Position numbers and translations under genes: made by a program | Shown: positions 57,742 to 60,000 of the stretch, piece after piece | Layout of the letters: the number at the start of each line of letters is the position of its first letter | How positions within the stretch are numbered: position 1 is the first letter of the stretch | The notes under the pieces: model-generated | What the model saw: only the letters and a program-made list of their open reading frames with translations | What the model was told of the DNA's origin: nothing | Database searches by the model: none | DNA from: Adiantum capillus-veneris | Lineage: Eukaryota; Streptophyta; Polypodiopsida; Polypodiales; Pteridaceae | NCBI GenBank assembly: GCA_014529385.2 | Contig: CM043966.1 | Span: 142,524,211 to 142,584,210 of the forward strand | Length of the DNA: 60,000 bases | Direction: 5' to 3'

Positions 57742-58497
57742 TTGGAAATAGATGACCGACAATGGGAATTACCTAAAGATGCAGTTTCAACAGATGATGA
57801 CTGGTTAGACGGAATGGACCTGCGCATCAAAGTACAGCTCAACAATCATAACACCAATGATTTGGTCGACCCAGGAGCTAGAGTAAATACAGTTAGTTAT
57901 TCCACGTACAAGAAGGTAACAAGTCAAGCATTGACAACAGGAATAGCGACAATCAAAGGATGCAACAAGAATCCAACCCCAACATTGGGAGTAGTCAACT
58001 TGAACGTGATAGTGCATGGATGTTCATGTCCTCATCAATTTGTATGCTTAACAGATGAACACATGAATGAGACTATGATTCTTGGGATTCCTTGGATGCA
58101 GACATACAAAGCAGTACTAGATTGGGATAAAAATCAACTAAAGCTATCACCTAAAGGTGGGCAACTCATTGTTCCAATTGCACCAAGCAAGGAGGAATGG
58201 AAAAGAAGTAATCAACGGACCAAACCACGAAGTAGTCAATCTTCTCCATCCCCTCGACAAGCAAATGCTACAAGTAGCATGCAAGGAGTCAGGCATATTT
58301 GGGTATCCAAAGCACAGCTTAAGGATAAATCGATTCAGATCTGGGTGCCTAAGACTTCACCAACAAAACAAAAGCAGGTTCTAAGGGTAAAGACACAGAG
58401 ACGACCATCTCTGAACAAGGATCCTAACATGAAATGGGTTTGGAAAAAAAAGGATCACTTATCCTCTCCACATACTGTAAAACAAATCAAGCAATAG
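57742..58497 (+). CDS. Gypsy-D post-integrase ORF: second retropepsin-like domain and W-rich repeats
   Basis: An open frame of 251 codons downstream of integrase. It probably begins a little earlier, since the region before it (RRIK, a stop, QQIIDEAQEEARL) reads in similar style. Residues of about 30-140 resemble a retropepsin fold: a D-x-G-A motif (NDLVDPGARVNTVSYSTYKK) and flap-side NETMILGIPWMQTYKAVLDW. The catalytic signature is D-P-G rather than D-S/T-G. The C-terminal third is basic, with tryptophan motifs HIWVSKAQL, QIWVPKTSP and KWVWKKKDHL. The same W-V/I-P-K motif follows the protease in the level-1 element. Unlike the rest of Gypsy-D this frame has no stop. Function unknown; a structural or RNA-binding role is a guess. 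Confidence 0.65.
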   Translation: MEIDDRQWELPKDAVSTDDDWLDGMDLRIKVQLNNHNTNDLVDPGARVNTVSYSTYKKVTSQALTTGIATIKGCNKNPTPTLGVVNLNVIVHGCSCPHQFVCLTDEHMNETMILGIPWMQTYKAVLDWDKNQLKLSPKGGQLIVPIAPSKEEWKRSNQRTKPRSSQSSPSPRQANATSSMQGVRHIWVSKAQLKDKSIQIWVPKTSPTKQKQVLRVKTQRRPSLNKDPNMKWVWKKKDHLSSPHTVKQIKQ

Positions 58498-58742
58498 TGA
58501 GTTAAGTCTCTAAAGACTCCTCCAATCCATACAGCAACAAGCAAACATAGCTACCAATGGCGAGAAAAAGCTCGACAACCATCAAAAGTGCTATCAACAG
58601 CTCAAGCAATCAGCATGCTAAAGCATCCTAATGGTACAATCAAACAGAGAGCACACAAACCACAAGATTTGCTCAGGGCACTAAGTACTAAGTAGTATTA
58701 AGTAAGTAAGGGCAATGTTTGAAGAGGGAGAAAAAAGTTCGA
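58498..58742 (+). other. 3' noncoding region and polypurine tract of Gypsy-D
   Basis: About 245 bp after the extra ORF, ending in purine-rich GAAGAGGGAGAAAAAAG (from about 58720) just before the LTR. Confidence 0.65.
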
Positions 58743-59036
58743 TGTTAACGTGTGATTGTTGAGCCAGCAGAGGATCACACCCACATTTTTGCTCACACTC
58801 ATCATTTTGTAACCATTGATTGTAATAAATGTCTTTCCGACATTAATTTTGATTTGAGCCATTCATTAAGTAACGGGACTCAATTGAGTTTCCAGCTTGT
58901 AATCCCGAAGTAATTTCACTTGCTGATGTAATTAGTTAGAGATGTTCTCACCTCCAAGGCTGAGGTATATAAGCCAATTTTTTTGTAACCTAAGAGGCAG
59001 ATTATTAATCAAAGTGAGTTTTTGGAGCGCCGTGAC

Positions 59037-59100
<64 letters not shown>

Positions 59101-59724
59101 TTATCTACTTGCTACGCGAGCTACGGAGCCGCCATTGGAGAAGCGACACCGCCATTGTGTTAGCAACGGCGAGAGCTACGCACAGATACCAAGAGTGCGC
59201 GCTATCGGCTTCTATGTGTGGTAAGTTCCTACAAGCTTCGGTGTGAGTTTTCTTCCAACTCGTGTGTCGGAATTGAGCGTGCAGCATATCTATAGAACCA
59301 CAACGAGTAGAGCTACACATTAGTACCATCGGGGTCAAGTTTCGGTCACCTGTATATTTCGGCCTGTCTTCATACACGTTTACCGCACGGAGTGGTTATA
59401 GGTTGATTTTGCAGTTCAAGTCTTTAGGGTGTTGTTCTTACCTAGTGTATAGACTTCCCCTTGAGTTTGAGATTGATTCAATGATTCTAGATCCTGTTTC
59501 GTATAGCATTCGTTCGTAGTACGGATTTCAGTCACTTGCGTATTTTAGAACTTAGATTTGATTTCCTTAGTAGTGATTGTCATTAGAAGGTCGAGTAGGT
59601 GATTTGAAACCCACCTAGTTGTTTCCATGCACCTGCGGGTCAAGCTCCGTCCTCGTCTGACAAATTCTGTTGTTGGTTGAGTTCTCGCTATTTAGCTTCC
59701 GCTAGCGGCGTAACCGCCTTAACA
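58743..59724 (+). repeat. LTR shared between two internal regions
   Basis: 982 bp, TGTTAACGTGTGATTG to CCTTAACA. A TATA box (GTATATAAGC) lies at 58964-58973, and a (GA)n tract at 59039-59098 in the presumed transcribed part. A purine tract precedes it, as for a 3' LTR. A PBS follows it, as for a 5' LTR. Confidence 0.8.
59039..59098 (+). repeat. (GA)n microsatellite inside the LTR
   Basis: An uninterrupted GA tract about 70 bp downstream of the LTR TATA box. Confidence 0.95.
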
Positions 59725-59743
59725 TTTGGCGCCGTTGCCGGGG
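59725..59743 (+). promoter_or_regulatory. Primer-binding site, Tat/Ogre type
   Basis: TTTGGCGCCGTTGCCGGGG begins exactly at the LTR end. Confidence 0.9.
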
Positions 59744-60000
59744 ATGAGAGCCCTAAGTAGGTGACCTTAGACTAATCCTACGAGGTGAGTCGTATAAACT
59801 ACTTTGTATACTTTAGTTAGAAAAGATCTAGGAGTGGTGGACTCCGAAGATCTCGAGAGATACTAGGAAGTGGGGTATTCCTGGGTCTTCCGTGTTGACA
59901 GTATTTTTAGTTTAGCTTAGATTGTTTGTTGTTTTGTTGGTGTTGAGTAGTTGTTGATAGAAGAAGAATTTGCTAGTCCGTGAGTGGCAGTGGATCTCTT
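59744..60000 (+). other. Start of a further Tat-like internal region (leader)
   Basis: Noncoding leader-like sequence downstream of the PBS. It runs off the window. No gag is visible yet. Confidence 0.6.

Larger units (their letters stand above)
51270..58742 (+). mobile_element. Gypsy-D internal region, Tat-like, 5'-truncated
   Basis: Coding order on the plus strand is gag (partial), protease, spacer, reverse transcriptase with RNase H, duplicated H2C2 modules, integrase core, GPF module, then an extra ORF and an A/G-rich PPT region before the LTR at 58743. The 5' LTR and gag N-terminus are missing. Stops are numerous and mixed (TAG, TAA, TGA), so it is older than the nested elements. Confidence 0.85.

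Overview
The window is plant nuclear DNA dominated by retrotransposons. The likely host is a fern. The reasons are a decayed PPR gene whose surviving motifs (IHDEIASQGLLEKDV, NALVDMYAKCG) resemble fern PPR genes as I recall them, very long GA/CT and AT microsatellites, and Tat/Ogre-like and copia elements. The fern assignment is inference. Only one host gene looks intact: a two-exon TPD1-like secreted-peptide gene on the minus strand at 10838-11745.

Layout. 1-4260: a LINE ORF1-like fragment (minus), a 75-bp tandem repeat, tRNA-SINE-like copies with polypyrimidine tails, and a copia gag remnant (minus). 4260-9093: a decayed L1-like LINE on the minus strand (ORF1 with DUF4283 and a zinc knuckle; ORF2 with endonuclease, reverse transcriptase and a C-terminal region). 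9553-9727: two hairpin-forming simple-repeat palindromes. 10792-11745: the TPD1-like gene with its poly(A) signal. 12858-13466: microsatellites, a SINE and a short tandem array. 13480-14570: a PPR pseudogene. 14678-15691: a truncated copia (LTR plus gag). 15692-19238: a 5'-truncated, inverted copy of the large element that follows.

19499-45030 is one three-level nest, each level closed by its own target-site duplication (TSD). Level 1 is a Tat/Ogre-like plus-strand element (TSD ATGGT) that carries gag and protease but no recognisable polymerase or integrase. A minus-strand copia, Copia-B (25259-39597, TSD CCAAG), sits inside its protease-tail frame. A minus-strand gypsy, Gypsy-C (25945-34728, TSD ACGT), sits inside the RNase H of Copia-B. 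A probable solo LTR (40240-42408, TSD CCGC) is also lodged in level 1. The inverted copy at 15.7-19.2 kb preserves two empty sites. My hand comparison of LTR pairs (roughly 5%, 2% and 1% divergence from outside in) fits the nesting order.

45151-50032 is a structurally complete copia, Copia-A (TSD TATAA), whose frame is broken mostly by TAG codons at glutamine positions. 50349-51269 is a minus-strand LTR with a Tat-type primer-binding site (PBS). 51270-58742 is the internal region of Gypsy-D (plus), a decayed Tat-like element with a duplicated integrase zinc module and an extra post-integrase ORF containing a second retropepsin-like domain and tryptophan-rich repeats. 58743-59724 is an LTR with a polypurine tract (PPT) on its left and a PBS on its right, so a further internal region begins at 59725.

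The autonomous-type elements encode gag, protease, reverse transcriptase, RNase H and integrase, although every copy here is broken. The level-1 element lacks these enzymes but shares PBS type, protease relationship and a W-V/I-P-K motif with Gypsy-D, which suggests mobilisation by Gypsy-D-like relatives. Apart from the TPD1-like gene, no coding region appears intact.
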